From Dactylorhiza incarnata (taxonomy: Eukaryota > Streptophyta > Magnoliopsida > Asparagales > Orchidaceae), in the NCBI GenBank assembly GCA_033032865.1, contig JAWHQI010000148.1:2375501-2439500 (forward strand): a stretch of 64,000 bases of DNA, written 5' to 3'. The notes under the pieces were generated by a model, which did no database searches, had not been told where the DNA came from, and saw only the letters and a program-made list of their open reading frames with translations. The translations under genes and the position numbers were made by a program. Positions 9,996 through 21,950 of the stretch are shown piece after piece (the stretch's first letter is position 1; each line of letters starts with the position of its first letter).

Positions 9996-11226
9996 AATTG
10001 TTGAAGTGGAAGTTTGGAGGCCTTTTGGATCTGGGCGGTCTGGGTGAGGTCGGGCGGTCTGGCGAGTTCGCGCGAACTAACGGTCTGATTCTGCGGTCAG
10101 GCAAGGTTGCCGACTTGGCGGTCTGGATCGGCGGTTTGGCATGATCTGTGCCTAGTCGCGGTCTCCCGGGTTGACCGCTGGTCTGGTCCAAGGGCTGCTG
10201 GAGGCGGAGGTTGTGTGGTCTGGCTGTGACCGCATGACGGGTGATCTTCCTCAGGGTCGCGCGGTCTGTCTTTGACCGCGTGACAAGTTGTTCTCTTCAA
10301 GGACGTGCCGGTCTGGCGTGACCGCACGGGTTGGCTCTTGAATCCGGTCTGGTGGCTTTCCAGAGGGTTCTGAAGGAGTTCGCGGACTAAGTCATTCTTA
10401 GTCGCGCGGTCTCAGTTCGCGGTCTCAGGAGGAGACCAGGAGGGCGAGCTGGTTGTGTTTGCGGTCTCGAGCGAACACAGGTGGTGGGTGACTTCTAGGC
10501 GGTCTGGCGATCTCCGTGTGGAGTCGTGTTCAGACCAAGGGAGTAGCGATCTCCCGCGGTCTGGAGTGAAGTCGGCGCTCACCAAAATGAAGCAGGAGGG
10601 TTGCAGTGATCGCGCGGGTTGACCGATAAGGTCGCGCGGTCTGATGGGTGGTGACTCTATCTCATAGGGTGGTGACTGGATCAGGTCTCACGCCTATAAA
10701 TAGGGAGCCACTGTTGCAGCAAAAATTAGAACACACCAAGTGTAAGCTGAGTTCGCATCCTTCTTGCGGTCTGTGTTTTCTGACCGGGCGGTCTCTGATC
10801 GAATTCTTCTTGTGCAGCTTCTACGGATAGTGCGGGCAGCAGCGATCACCTCTTCCTCTGAAAGTGTTCGGGCGGTCTGCGGCTTGGAGTTGTGTTGCTG
10901 GAGTTTGGGAAGATCAGGAGGTCGAAAAAAGGGAGCGGTCTGTGCAGCGGTTTGGTGGTGGTCTGAGGTCGGCAGGGTGTTGCGGTCTAGCAACAGGAGG
11001 AGATCGCAAGGGAGATCGCGCGGTCTGTGCAAGAGAGGTCGCGCGGGTTGTGCGGTCTGAAGTCCTTCAGTTTTCTTCTCTGTATTGGTTCTGGAGTGTT
11101 GTGCTGACGAAATCATGTCTCGTCAAGCATGTCTTGCCCTGTAACTGAAGTTAGAAAATCAATAAAGATCAATTGTTTGCCCCAAATTGTTTCTGGTTCT
11201 TTTGGCTTGTAACTCTAGTTGTTATT
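9990..11226 (+). repeat. Copia-1 3' LTR, first part
   Basis: This copies LTR positions 1-1237. It includes the TATA box (10693-10704) and AATAAA (11161-11166). The Athila element enters 61 bp after AATAAA, that is, in U5, with TTATT (11222-11226) duplicated at 21946-21950. Confidence 0.95.
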
Positions 11227-12323
11227 TGATATAGATTTTTGCGGTTTTGAAATTTTAGTGAAGGGTTGAGATTTTCTCCAAAACTATATCTGATAAAGGC
11301 AAGTGTACCTTATCGTCTATAGTATAGGATATTAAGAAATACCAAGGTCGTATTCCACGGGGCGCGTTGAATACTTCTACTTTGAGGAAAGTCACTATTA
11401 TCTTATCTAATGATATTTTGGGGTTTTGGTTCTTAGCTAAAAAAGAGAAATTGCAAGCTAAATTAAGGGTTTAGATGATGATAAAAGAGGCTAGTACTCA
11501 ATCAAAAGTCACCTTGGAGTGAGAAAAGACAAGTAAAAAGAAATTAAATCTAATTCCGTTTAAATTGAACTACTTGACCGTGGAGGTTCCCGAAGCTCGA
11601 ACATGCCTCTCTCGAGGTTAATGCCCAACTAAGATTAGGAAAAATCAACCGGACTCTCGTCCTATAATCGATTACCTAAAACTTGCTTTACGAGGTGAAC
11701 CCCACTATTGGATTTGACTCCAATCCGGGAGATTTACGTCATCCTCTCTCGAGGGGTGCGTGCAACTCTCTTTACCCTTGAGTGATCGATTCATACTTTG
11801 AGCCTCTCGGCTAACTAAATATGAAAACTTAAGCGAAAACCATATATCGAAAGTATGGCCTCACTAATTAAAAATCAAGGATAATTCAAGTGTTTATAAA
11901 AACGGAAAAAGAAAACTTTAGAAAATCATAACTTGTCTAACTCATCCTCGGATCATTTTGATCGAGTACTAATGAGGATTAGTTAATCATGGTGGAGGGG
12001 GAAGAGAAAAAAAAATAAAAAAGCATATTAAGAAACTTTATCTAAGGAGGAGACAAAATAAAGAGAACAAACTATTTTTTATTTAAATGAAAAACTATTA
12101 CAAGACTTAAGAAAGGAAATTGCAAGCTTGGAAAAACAAGATTACAAGCTTAAACTAGACTATTGCACTAAAGGAAAGCTAATACATTGCATTAGAAAAG
12201 GAAGAGAGCATGAAAATAAAGAGACATGAACATGAACATGAAAAAGGAAAACTACTCAAGATTGGCTCCAGCAGCACCTTCCCCACTCCAAAATTCTGAA
12301 CTTTGAACTCAAGGAGAGCCTCT

Positions 12324-12333
12324 GAATTTATAG
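12324..12333 (-). promoter_or_regulatory. TATA box of Athila left LTR
   Basis: It reads CTATAAATTC on the minus strand, just downstream of the palindrome cluster in the direction of transcription. The right LTR has the same box at 21293-21302. Confidence 0.65.
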
Positions 12334-12360
12334 GCAAAAATTTCATGTTACACGCCCTCG

Positions 12361-12791
12361 GTCACGGGCGTGACCTAGGGCGTGTAATCTCTGCAGCATC
12401 GGATCCGGTCGCGGCGTGGGCTTGGCGTGACGGCGGGAGAAAATCGCACATGTCACGGGCGTGACAATTGGGTCACGGGCGTGACTCAGGAAGGCTTCAT
12501 TTAATGCGGCATGGGCTAGCCAGACGCCGCGGCGGCGTGCTTGGATCACGCGGGAAGGTCACGGGCGTGACTTTGGGTCACGGGCGTGACTCAAGTTGAC
12601 TTCTCAACGGCAGCTTCTCGTCTCGACGGCGGCTCCACGTGGCAGATGCTGAAATTACACGCCCCCGGTCACGGGCGTGACTTTGGGTCACGGGCGTGAC
12701 CTGGGGCGTGACTGGGTGTGGACTAGCTCAACAGCACGGCTGCGACTCTGGGCTGATCTTCAGGTTACACGCCCTTGGTCACGGGCGTGAC
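12361..12791. promoter_or_regulatory. Eight copies of the palindrome GTCACGGGCGTGAC in Athila U3 (left LTR)
   Basis: Exact copies start at 12361, 12452, 12472, 12558, 12577, 12668, 12687 and 12778. Each is a 6-bp inverted repeat (GTCACG and CGTGAC) around a GG spacer. Several come in pairs about 19-20 bp apart. Related partial sequences (GGGCGTGAC, GGGCGTGTAA) lie between. In the element's direction all lie upstream of the TATA box. Binding of a plant transcription factor is inferred from position and symmetry only. Confidence 0.8.
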
Positions 12792-12976
12792 CGAGGGCGT
12801 GACATGTGATTTTTCCCGATTTGTCCCAGAAATCTGCAAATATTAAAATTAGGCTAAGTTAGAATCAAAATTACAAAAAGAACTACTTATAACCTAAAAT
12901 TGACATAAAAAGGAAAATTCAAATTAAATAATTACAAAATTTTCTATTAAAAACTTATATAAAAACTACTTTATCA

Positions 12977-12995
12977 AATACCCCCATACTTGAGG
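12977..12995 (-). promoter_or_regulatory. Athila polypurine tract
   Basis: It reads CAAGTATGGGGGTATT on the minus strand, directly before the 3' LTR start TGATAAAG. A second similar run, AAGTATGGGGGTGTG, is at 14352-14366 and could be a second or older tract. Confidence 0.8.
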
Positions 12996-14266
12996 TTTTG
13001 CTATTCCAGAGCAAAAGTGTGAGACATAATTTATAAGACATCCTTAAAAAAATTTTTAATTTAAAACTAAAATTTCATTTAACCAAAAGTTAAGTTAAGA
13101 GTAAATTCAAGGGGGAGTTAAGTCCTAAATTATGATGATGATTTGAAAAGAGGGAAAAAATGTTTAGGCAATAACTTCTCAAGAAAATTAAGTAGTTTGA
13201 CAAAATTGTAGAAATTATAAAACTAAATTAAATTAAAATTATAAGAACTCTATCTTAAAAGAATCTTAAGGAAAAGTAAATTACTAAATATTGCTCTCTC
13301 CATAATTTTCAACTAAAACTAGAACAATGATAATTGGCTAAGGGTGATTTCATAGAATTTGGCATAAGAAGAGAAATTTTTGAATGGAGGAAATGGAATT
13401 TATCATGAAATTTCCCTTTTTTTTTTTTTCTTTTCTCTTTTTTTTTTCTCTTCTAACAAAAACCCAAAATGTATATGGTTTAGGAGTAATGAATTTTATC
13501 CTCTTACTCCATGCCATATAATCTTTTCAAATATTTTGGGTGCATATGTTTTAGGGAATAATGAATTTTATCCTCTTATTCCCATGACATATGATCTTTT
13601 AATACACATTTTTTTTTATGCCATCAAAGGGGGTAGGGTAGGGGAAAAATAAATCTAGCTAGTTTTAAATCATATTGAGAGCAAATTCTAGTAAAATTAA
13701 AATTCCTAAGATCTAAGAAGTTAGAAGAAAGTATAATTGAAATCTAAAGAGGTTTAGGAAATTTACTACAAAATGAAGCCATTTAAAAATAAAAAGAGAA
13801 GTCATGCTAACAAAATTCTCTAATCAATTTAAAATCATAAGATGATATTTAAATCAAGATTACCTCAAATTTAAAATTAACAAACTATGATAAGCAAAAT
13901 TTTAGCCAATTAAAAACTTAAACATGCTTATAAACATTCTCAACTAGATTTCTAAGAAATCACAAAAACAACAAGGAGGGAAATAAGAATTTTTTTGAAT
14001 TTTTGATATTATCTTTTTTTTTTTGAATTTTTCTCATTAAAAACTATTTACAAAGAAAGGAAACTAGATTTAAAACTTAACAAATTTTTTTGCAAGTCTT
14101 GGACTTCCCAAGGGCTACCCGGTGAAGGGTTCGCAAGGTACTAGGAGGTGTGATGGGATAAAATCCCAAACGTCCCTTTCCAAGATTTAAATTTTTCTGT
14201 TTTCTATTTTTTTTTTTTTGAGTTTTGGGTTTTACAAGTGCTAAAATAGAAGAAAAACATAAGAAA

Positions 14267-14299
<33 letters not shown>

Positions 14300-14618
14300 T
14301 GAAAATTTTCTAATTTAACAACTATTTACAAGAATTTACAAAGGGCTATTCACACCCCCATACTTAAAGTTAAACATTGTCCCCAATGTTTAAAAATAAG
14401 TATGAAGTAGGAAAAGATAAAAAAAAATGCAAAAACGAAAGAAGAGAAGGAAAAAGGGCTTCCCTGATTTTTTTTGAAGCTTTTGTGGGGAAGCCGCGAT
14501 TACCTGCAAAAGTTGTTAAAGCAGAAAAGAAGAGACAAGAGAAAATAACAAAAGATAACTTTGGGGTGCCTCCCAAAAGCGCTTTGTTTAAGGTCGCGTA
14601 GCTTGACCCACTTGCCGA
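12996..14618 (-). other. Athila region between pol and PPT, no coding frame recognised
   Basis: The stretch is AT-rich with long T tracts (13412-13447, 14283-14300) and a short TA run (about 14268-14282). A roughly 72-bp segment is duplicated in tandem at about 13480-13605 (AATGAATTTTATCCTCTTA in each). A 100-bp segment at 14095-14194 repeats the leader sequence at 19978-20080. No envelope-like protein, signal peptide or transmembrane frame is visible. Confidence 0.7.
14095..14194 (-). repeat. Downstream copy of an internal direct repeat flanking Athila gag-pol
   Basis: The segment opening AGTCTTGGACTTCCCAAG and containing TACCCGGTGAAGGGTT recurs at 19978-20080 in the same orientation with roughly 85-90% identity by eye. 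One copy follows pol, the other precedes gag. Confidence 0.85.
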
Positions 14619-17600
14619 TTATGTTATATGATGAAGAAAAATCGCATCACTCTTGTCATTAGGTACGTCTCCCGGAAGATACAATTTAAGGCGGTGCCCG
14701 TTAACTTTGAAGGAGCCTTTTTTCGGGTGGGAAATTAGGATTGTCCCATAGGACCAAACCTCTTTAACAATAAAGGGTCCGGACCATCGGGATTTTAATT
14801 TTCCCGGAAAAAGGCGAAGGCGAGAATTATAAAGGAGGACGAGATCGCCCGGCGAAAAAGTTTTCGGAAATTTTATATGTTTATCGTGATAAAACTTTGT
14901 TCGCTCCTTATATAATTTATTGCTCTCATACGCATTCGCTCGCCATTCATCTAACTCGTTTATTTGAAACTTCCTTTGTTCACCCGCTAAAGTGGAATCG
15001 AGATTTAAAAATTTAAGCGCCCAAAATGCGCGGTGTTCTAATTCGACCGGAAGGTGGCAAGCCTTGCCATAGACCATTCGATATGGTGTACAACCGATAG
15101 CGGTCTTGTACGCCGTACGATAGGCCCAAAGCGCGTCATCGAGCTTTATTGCCCAATCCTTCCGATTAATAGAAACCGTTTTCTCTAAAATTCGCTTTAA
15201 TTCTCGATTAACCACTTCGACTTGGCCGCTCGTTTGTGGGTGATATGCAGTGGATAGTTTGTGCGTGACACCATATTTTGCTAAAGTTTTTGTGAATTGA
15301 GTATTGCAAAAATGGGTGCCCCGATCACTCACAATAGCGCGCGGAGTGCCAAATCGAGAAAATAATTTTTTTAAAAAGTTAACGACGACTCGCGCATCGT
15401 TGGTGGGGAGAGCTTGCGCTTCCGCCCACCTTGACACGTAGTCGACCGCCACTAGAATATACTTATTTGAAAATGAAGGAGGGAGAGGACCAACGAAATC
15501 AATGCCCCAAAGATCGAAAATCTCGCATTCTAAGAAAATATTTTGGGGCATCTCATCCCGGCGAGAGATGTTGCCCGACCGCTGGCAGCTGTCGCAAGTA
15601 CTCACAAGGGTGTGAGCATCTTTGAAGAGCGTGGGCCAATAAAAGCCTGCCTCCAGCGCCTTCCTCGCGGTTCGGTTCGAATGATAATGACCACCGGATG
15701 GTCCCTCGTGACAATGTCGTAAAATTTTAAGACCCTCCTTACTCGAGACGCATCGTCTCACCACTTGGTCTGCGCATACACGGAATAAAAAGGGGTCCTC
15801 CCAAAAGTAATTCTTTAAATCAGAAAAGAATTTCTTCTTTTTCTGACTCGAGAATTCTTTTGGCAAGACCCGGGCTACTAAATAGTTAGCCAGATCTGCA
15901 AACCAGGGGGTAGACGACGTATTAATATCTTCGAGAGCGAGGAGGCGCTCTTCGGGAAATTTATCATCGATGTCAGATTCTATCAAAACTTCCGAGGCGG
16001 GGTTTTCTAAACGGGAGAGATGATCGGCCGCCAAGTTTTCGGCTCCTCTTTTGTCCCGGATCTCTAAGTCAAACTCCTGCAAGAGGAGGATCCATCGCAA
16101 AAGACGAGGCTTGGCGTCCGATTTGCTTAAAAGATACCTAAGTGCGGAGTGATCCGTGAAGACAATAACTTTTGAGAGGGTGATATATGACCTAAACTTA
16201 TCGAAGGCAAAAACGATCGCTAGAAGCTCCTTTTCGGTTGTGGTGTAATTCGCTTGTGCCGACGTGAGTGTTTTGCTCGCATAATAAATAGGGTGGAAAT
16301 ACTTACTCACCCGTTGGCCTAAAACGGCACCAACCGCAATGTCACTCGCGTCGCACATGATTTCAAAAGGAAGCGACCAATCCGGCGCGACTAGAATCGG
16401 GGAGTTTATAAGTTTCTCTTTGATGAGTTTAAAAGCCAAATGGCATTCATCGCTAAAAATAAACGAGGATTCTTTTTCAAGAAGGTGGGTTAACGGCTTT
16501 GTGATTTTTGAAAAATTCTGTATAAAGCGCCGATAAAACCCCGCGTGGCCTAGGAAACTACGAATAGCTTTTACGTTTGTTGGAGGGGGAAGTTTTTCAA
16601 TCACTTCGATCTTGGCCTTATCGACCTTGATCCCCATGCCCGAAATTTTATGACCAAGGACTAGCCCTTCCTTGACCATAAAATGGCATTTCTCCCAATT
16701 AAGTGCTAAATTCGTTTCCTCGCATCGCTGCAACACGCGCTCAAGATTTTTTAAACAATTTTTAAATGAATTTCCGAACACGGAAAAGTCGTCCATAAAC
16801 ACTTCCATCACCTCCTCTACTAACTCGTCAAATATTGCCAGCATACATCTTTGGAATGTAGCTGGCGCATTACAAAGACCAAATGGCATCCTTCGATAAG
16901 CGAAGGTGCCAAAGGGACAAGTGAAAGTGGTTTTCTCTTGGTCCTCGGGCGAAATCGGTATTTGAAAATATCCCGACAAACCATCGAGAAAACAGTAGTA
17001 GGAGTGACCTGAAAGGCGCTCTAAAATTTGATCGATGAATGGTAGGGGGAAGTGATCCTTACGGGTGGCATCATTTAGTTTTCGGTAATCGATGCACATC
17101 CGCCAACCCGTAACAGTACGGGTTGGGATCAACTCGTTATTCTTATTAGCTACTACCGTAATGCCACCTTTCTTTGGTACGACTTGTACTGGGCTAACCC
17201 AAGTACTATCCGATATCGGGTAGATAATTCCCGCGTCCAATAGTTTGATCACTTCGGCCTTAACGACTTCTTTCATGTTAGGTTTTAGCCGTCGTTGAGG
17301 CTGGACCGAATTTCGGGAATTATCTTCGAGGAAGATTTTATGAGTGCAGAAGGAAGGGTTTATACCCTTTATATCCGAAATTTGCCACGCAATTGCGTGG
17401 CGGTGCTTTCTTAAGACAATAGCCAACTCGGAAATTTCTGAGTTGCTAAGTTCGGATGAAACGATGACGGGTAGCTTCGACTCTTTTTCTAAAAATAAAT
17501 ACTTAAGGTGAGGGGGAAGTTGCTTTAGTTCCAAAACGGGTGGCTCTTCATAAGATGTTTTGATTTTTAATTTTTCTAAAAATAGTGGTTCGGGTGGTGT

Positions 17601-19907
17601 GAAACGAGTGACTTCTTCTTCTTCCAGACAAAAGAGCTCGGCGAACTCGGACTCGTGACTCGAGGTGGAGACTAACTCGGGAGGGGAATCGAATTCCCAA
17701 CACTCTTCCAGGTAAAAACATGAATCGTCGTTTTCTAATGTGTTCCGCATCGAGGAATTTATGCCGAAAGAAACTTCATCATCTCCAACCCGAAGGAGGA
17801 GCTTTCCGTTACTTACGTCAATAATGGCGCGGGAGGTGGCAAGGAAGGGGCGGCCGAGTATGAGGGGTACTTCGGCATCCTCTTCGATGTCAAGAATGAC
17901 AAAGTCCACCGGGAAGATGAACTTGTCGACCTTGACGAGCACGTCCTCCACTATTACTACCGGATATTTTAAAGAGCGATCCGCTAATTGAATACTCATT
18001 CGAGTGGGGCTTGGATTTCCTAGACCTAGTTTCTTAAATAATGAAAAAGGCATGAGATTGATACTTGCTCCCAGATCCGCTAAAGCGTGTTTTACTAACG
18101 AATTGCCAAATAAACACGGGATGGAAAACCGTCCCGGGTCATTCACTTTTGTAGGCAATTTGTTGAGTACAACCGCGGAGCATTCTGCGTTCAAAGAAAT
18201 ATGCGAAATATCTTCTAATTTTTTCTTATTGGAGAGCAACTCCTTAAGATATTTCGCATATTTAGGCATTTGAGAGATAGCCTCGCAGAAGGGTACATTA
18301 ATGTGGATTTGCTTTAAAATATCTAAAAACTTTTTATAATTCTTTTCGGCGCTCTCGCTTTTAAACTTAGATGGATACGGAACATTAGAAGTAGAAGCGC
18401 GCGGAGCTAACGTAGTAGGTAAAATTGAAGATAAAATAGGAGGAAGAGGAGGAGAGGAAGTTACCATGGGTTCGTCCTGCTTAGAAGCCACCTCCTTCCC
18501 GCTTCGGAGTGTAATCGCGTTTGCGCTCTCCCTTGGGTTGGGCTCCGTGTTTCCCGGAAGGGCTCCTTGCGGTCGCTCGGAGATTATCTTTGCTAGCTGG
18601 CCCACTTGGTTCTCTAAATTTTTGATCGATCCGGTGAGGTTCCGGATGTTCGCTTCAGTTGTAGCAACATATTTTGCAAAAACCTCTTCAAGCGGAGAGG
18701 GTTTTTGCTGTTGCGGTGGAAAACCGGGTGGATTAAAATTTTGAGGGGGAGTTAAATTGAGAAGTTGATTTGGAGGTTGATTTAAATTTAAGGGACGCTG
18801 AGCATTTCCTTGATTGCTCCATGAGAAGTTCGGATGATTCCTATAACCCGCATTGTAGGTGTTATTATACGGAGCGGTGTTCGGGTTATAGGAAGGCCGA
18901 GGTGGATTTCCCATGTAATCAACTTGCTCTTCAAGTAAAATATTATTAGCCCAAGGAGGAGTGGCGGAGGAAGCAGACATCTCCGCCACTTGCTTTGTTA
19001 AGCGCTCAACTTGTAAAGCCAAATTTGCGTTAGCGTCTATTTCAAAAATTCCGGCCGGCTTATTAGGCCGCGCTCGGGGCATGTTCCATTGATACGCATT
19101 TGTGGCCATCTCTTCGAAAAGCTCTTGAGCGGCGATCGGGGTTTTGTTATTTAATGTCCCCCCGGCGGCCGCATCAATCATTTGCCTCGTTTGGAGATTT
19201 AAGCCATTATAAAATATTTGCACTTGTTGCCAAGTGGCAAGTGCGTGGTGAGGGCATCGACGCAAAAGCTCCTTGAAGCGCTCCCATGTATCATAGAGAG
19301 TCTCCGAGTCGATTTGCATGAACGATGCAATATCCGTGCGTAATTTAGCGGTCTTTGAAGGCGGGAAATATTTATTAAGAAATTTTTCCGCCATTTCGGC
19401 CCATGTAGTGATGGATCCCCTTGGTAGGGAGCCCAGCCACTGCTTGGCCTTAGACCGCAGAGAGAAAGGAAAAAGACGTAATCGAATGGCATCATCGGTG
19501 ACGCCATTGATCTTAAAAGTGTCGCAAATTTCAAGAAAGTAAGAGATATGTGAATTTGGATCCTCGTCCGGTTGACCATCAAAGGTCACCGATTGTTGCA
19601 CCATTTGTATGATGCTGGACTTGATCTCAAAATTATTGTTCGCCACCGCGGGGCGAACAATACTCGATTGTGTGCCTTCCAAATTCGGCCGCGCATAATA
19701 GGACATGGTCCGTTGCGCGTCCTCATTAGGGTTTGGCTCGTTAAGATTAGGAGGATTAAGATTATGATCCATATTTGCTGCGTTAGTGTCCCCGATTGAC
19801 TCTTCAGATTCTACTTGATTTCCTTGATCACGAGAACGGCGGTGCCTCAAAAGGGTTCGCTCGATTTCCGGATCAAAAGGAAGAATCGAAGTGCTACCAC
19901 GGGTCAT
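14619..19907 (-). CDS. gag-pol: Athila gag-pol polyprotein, intact
   Basis: One frame of 1762 codons. Gag core is at about residues 95-300 (a [14 protein letters not shown] segment, then KQWLGSLP); I see no CCHC knuckle. A retropepsin block reads [12 protein letters not shown] at about residue 605, with DLG in place of DTG/DSG. Reverse transcriptase has FMDDFSVFG (about 1038-1046), the usual Athila form of YVDD. RNase H includes [12 protein letters not shown] (about 1250). The integrase HHCC finger (CDSCQRSG at its end) is at about 1397-1445, and the core has Asp in WGIDFVGP (about 1469), Asp in VSDRGTHF (about 1527) and Glu in [10 protein letters not shown] (about 1563). No stop or frameshift is present. 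The start is the first Met after the PBS, about 290 bp from the LTR. The gag-pol fusion into one frame is normal for this lineage. Confidence 0.96.
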   Translation of the reverse strand: MTRGSTSILPFDPEIERTLLRHRRSRDQGNQVESEESIGDTNAANMDHNLNPPNLNEPNPNEDAQRTMSYYARPNLEGTQSSIVRPAVANNNFEIKSSIIQMVQQSVTFDGQPDEDPNSHISYFLEICDTFKINGVTDDAIRLRLFPFSLRSKAKQWLGSLPRGSITTWAEMAEKFLNKYFPPSKTAKLRTDIASFMQIDSETLYDTWERFKELLRRCPHHALATWQQVQIFYNGLNLQTRQMIDAAAGGTLNNKTPIAAQELFEEMATNAYQWNMPRARPNKPAGIFEIDANANLALQVERLTKQVAEMSASSATPPWANNILLEEQVDYMGNPPRPSYNPNTAPYNNTYNAGYRNHPNFSWSNQGNAQRPLNLNQPPNQLLNLTPPQNFNPPGFPPQQQKPSPLEEVFAKYVATTEANIRNLTGSIKNLENQVGQLAKIISERPQGALPGNTEPNPRESANAITLRSGKEVASKQDEPMVTSSPPLPPILSSILPTTLAPRASTSNVPYPSKFKSESAEKNYKKFLDILKQIHINVPFCEAISQMPKYAKYLKELLSNKKKLEDISHISLNAECSAVVLNKLPTKVNDPGRFSIPCLFGNSLVKHALADLGASINLMPFSLFKKLGLGNPSPTRMSIQLADRSLKYPVVIVEDVLVKVDKFIFPVDFVILDIEEDAEVPLILGRPFLATSRAIIDVSNGKLLLRVGDDEVSFGINSSMRNTLENDDSCFYLEECWEFDSPPELVSTSSHESEFAELFCLEEEEVTRFTPPEPLFLEKLKIKTSYEEPPVLELKQLPPHLKYLFLEKESKLPVIVSSELSNSEISELAIVLRKHRHAIAWQISDIKGINPSFCTHKIFLEDNSRNSVQPQRRLKPNMKEVVKAEVIKLLDAGIIYPISDSTWVSPVQVVPKKGGITVVANKNNELIPTRTVTGWRMCIDYRKLNDATRKDHFPLPFIDQILERLSGHSYYCFLDGLSGYFQIPISPEDQEKTTFTCPFGTFAYRRMPFGLCNAPATFQRCMLAIFDELVEEVMEVFMDDFSVFGNSFKNCLKNLERVLQRCEETNLALNWEKCHFMVKEGLVLGHKISGMGIKVDKAKIEVIEKLPPPTNVKAIRSFLGHAGFYRRFIQNFSKITKPLTHLLEKESSFIFSDECHLAFKLIKEKLINSPILVAPDWSLPFEIMCDASDIAVGAVLGQRVSKYFHPIYYASKTLTSAQANYTTTEKELLAIVFAFDKFRSYITLSKVIVFTDHSALRYLLSKSDAKPRLLRWILLLQEFDLEIRDKRGAENLAADHLSRLENPASEVLIESDIDDKFPEERLLALEDINTSSTPWFADLANYLVARVLPKEFSSQKKKKFFSDLKNYFWEDPFLFRVCADQVVRRCVSSKEGLKILRHCHEGPSGGHYHSNRTARKALEAGFYWPTLFKDAHTLVSTCDSCQRSGNISRRDEMPQNIFLECEIFDLWGIDFVGPLPPSFSNKYILVAVDYVSRWAEAQALPTNDARVVVNFLKKLFSRFGTPRAIVSDRGTHFCNTQFTKTLAKYGVTHKLSTAYHPQTSGQVEVVNRELKRILEKTVSINRKDWAIKLDDALWAYRTAYKTAIGCTPYRMVYGKACHLPVELEHRAFWALKFLNLDSTLAGEQRKFQINELDEWRANAYESNKLYKERTKFYHDKHIKFPKTFSPGDLVLLYNSRLRLFPGKLKSRWSGPFIVKEVWSYGTILISHPKKGSFKVNGHRLKLYLPGDVPNDKSDAIFLHHIT

Positions 19908-19977
19908 ACACTAAAAAGAGAAGGAAAGAAGAAGAAAAAGAGAGAATATTTTTTGTTCTTTTTAGGCGGATTAAGTT

Positions 19978-20080
19978 AGTCTTGGACTTCCCAAGATCTA
20001 CCCGGTGAAGGGTTTGCAAGGTACTAGAGGCTGTGATGGGAATTCAAGCCCAAAGCGTCCTTTCCAAGAATTTTAATTTC
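19978..20080 (-). repeat. Leader copy of the internal direct repeat of Athila
   Basis: This copy lies between the PBS and the gag start and matches 14095-14194. The length and the conserved purine/pyrimidine blocks suggest a retained function or a structural duplication; neither is known from the sequence. Confidence 0.85.
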
Positions 20081-20168
20081 ACCCTTAAGATTTTCAAAAA
20101 TAGAAAAACTAAAATAAAAACAACATGATAAAATTAATAGCTATCCTTGTTTCAAAATATCTACGCAA

Positions 20169-20194
20169 AAGTCCCCGGCAACGGCGCCAAAAAC
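20169..20194 (-). promoter_or_regulatory. Athila primer binding site
   Basis: On the minus strand the sequence TGGCGCCGTTGCCGGGGA lies a few bases after the end of the 5' LTR. This is the classic Athila-type site (tRNA-Asp by family knowledge). Confidence 0.95.
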
Positions 20195-20195
20195 T

Positions 20196-21945
20196 TGATA
20201 TAGATTTTTGCGGTTTTGAAATTTTAGTGAAGGGTTGAGATTTTCTCCAAAACTATATCTGATAAAGGCAAGTGTACCTTATCGTCTATAGTATAGGATA
20301 TTAAGAAATACCAAGGTCGTATTCCATGGGGCGCGTTGAATACTTCTACTTTGAGGAAAGTCACTATTATCTTATCTAATGATATTTTGGGGTTTTGGTT
20401 CTTAGCTAAAAAAGAGAAATTGCAAGCTAAATTAAGGGTTTAGATGATGATAAAAGAGGCTAGTACTCAATCAAAAGTCACCTTGGAGTGAGAAAAGACA
20501 AGTAAAAAGAAATTAAATCTAATTCCGTTTAAATTGAACTACTTGACCGTGGAGGTTCCCGAAGCTCGAACATGCCTCTCTCGAGGTTAATGCCCAACTA
20601 AGATTAGGAAAAATCAACCGGACTCTCGTCCTATAATCGATTACCTAAAACTTGCTTTACGAGGTGAACCCCACTATTGGATTTGACTCCAATCCGGGAG
20701 ATTTACGTCATCCTCTCTCGAGGGGTGCGTGCAACTCTCTTTACCCTTGAGTGATCGATTCATACTTTGAGCCTCTCGGCTAACTAAATATGAAAACTTA
20801 AGCGAAAACCATATATCGAAAGTATGGCCTCACTAATTAAAAATCAAGGATAATTCAAGTGTTTATAAAAACGGAAAAAGAAAACTTTAGAAAATCATAA
20901 CTTGTCTAACTCATCCTCGGATCATTTTGATCGAGTACTAATGAGGATTAGTTAATCATGGTGGAGGGGGAAGAGAAAAAAAAATAAAAATGCATATTAA
21001 GAAACTTTAGCTAAGGAGGAGACAAAATAAAGAGAACAAACTATTTTTTATTTAAATGAAAAACTATTACAAGACTTAAGAAAGGAAATTGCAAGCTAGG
21101 AAAAACAAGATTACAAGCTTAAACTAGACTATTGCACTAAAGGAAAGCTAATACATTGCATTAGAAAAGGAAGAGAGCATGAAAATAAAGAGACATGAAC
21201 ATGAACATGAAAAAGGAAAACTACTCAAGATTGGCTCCAGCAGCACCTTCCCCACTCCAAAATTCTGAACTTTGAACTCAAGGAGAGCCTCTGAATTTAT
21301 AGGCAAAAATTTCATGTTACACGCCCTCGGTCACGGGCGTGACCTAGGGCGTGTAATCTCTGCAGCATCGGATCCGGTCGCGGCGTGGGCTTGGCGTGAC
21401 GGCGGGAGAAAATCGCACATGTCACGGGCGTGACAATTGGGTCACGGGCGTGACTCAGGAAGGCTTCATTTAATGCGGCATGGGCTAGCCAGACGCCGCG
21501 GCGGCGTGCTTGGATCACGCGGGAAGGTCACGGGCGTGACTTTGGGTCACGGGCGTGACTCAAGTTGACTTCTCAATGGCAGCTTCTCGTCTCGACGGCG
21601 GCTCCACGTGGCAGATGCTGAAATTACACGCCCCCGGTCACGGGCGTGACTTTGGGTCACGGGCGTGACCTGGGGCGTGACTGGGTGTGGACTAGCTCAA
21701 CAGCACGGCTGCGACTCTGGGCTGATCTTCAGGTTACACGCCCTTGGTCACGGGCGTGACCGAGGGCGTGACATGTGATTTTTCCCGATTTGTCCCAGAA
21801 ATCTGCAAATATTAAAATTAGGCTAAGTTAGAATCAAAATTACAAAAAGAACTACTTATAACCTAAAATTGACATAAAAAGGAAAATTCAAATTAAATAA
21901 TTACAAAATTTTCTATTAAAAACTTATATAAAAACTACTTTATCA
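20196..21945 (-). repeat. Athila 5' LTR (right)
   Basis: 1750 bp, the partner of 11227-12976. The eight GTCACGGGCGTGAC palindromes recur at 21330-21760 with identical spacing, and the TATA box is at 21293-21302. Confidence 0.97.
21330..21760. promoter_or_regulatory. Palindrome cluster in Athila 5' LTR (active U3 position)
   Basis: This holds the same eight copies as in the left LTR, beginning 28 bp upstream of the TATA box in the element's direction. Here the cluster would act on transcription of the gag-pol RNA. Confidence 0.8.
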
Positions 21946-21950
21946 TTATT

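Larger units (their letters stand above)
11227..12976 (-). repeat. Athila 3' LTR (left)
   Basis: On the plus strand it runs from TGATATAG to TTTATCA. On the element's strand it starts TGATAAAG and ends TATATCA. It is 1750 bp, the same length as the right LTR. The U3 TATA box is at 12324-12333 and the palindrome cluster at 12361-12791. Confidence 0.97.
11227..21945 (-). mobile_element. Athila-type Ty3/gypsy element, nearly identical LTRs, intact polyprotein
   Basis: The element is 10.7 kb and flanked by TTATT. The LTRs are 1750 bp each and differ at about five positions by eye. The PBS next to the right LTR reads TGGCGCCGTTGCCGGGGA on the minus strand, as in Athila elements, and a PPT is next to the left LTR. 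A single gag-pol frame of 1762 codons lies between. No envelope-like frame is visible in the 1.6 kb between pol and the 3' LTR, where many Athila elements keep one. It is the youngest insertion in this stack by both nesting and LTR identity. Confidence 0.96.

Noticed and set aside
12361..12791. Repeated 14-mers that might suggest a CRISPR array
   Set aside because: Spacing is irregular, units are palindromic and too short, and the block is a U3 region of a plant LTR duplicated exactly in the other LTR. No cas genes.
13380..13652. Plus-strand 90-codon frame in the Athila 3' region
   Set aside because: It is driven by a poly-T run (polyphenylalanine) and AT-rich sequence, on the wrong strand for the element, with no domain.
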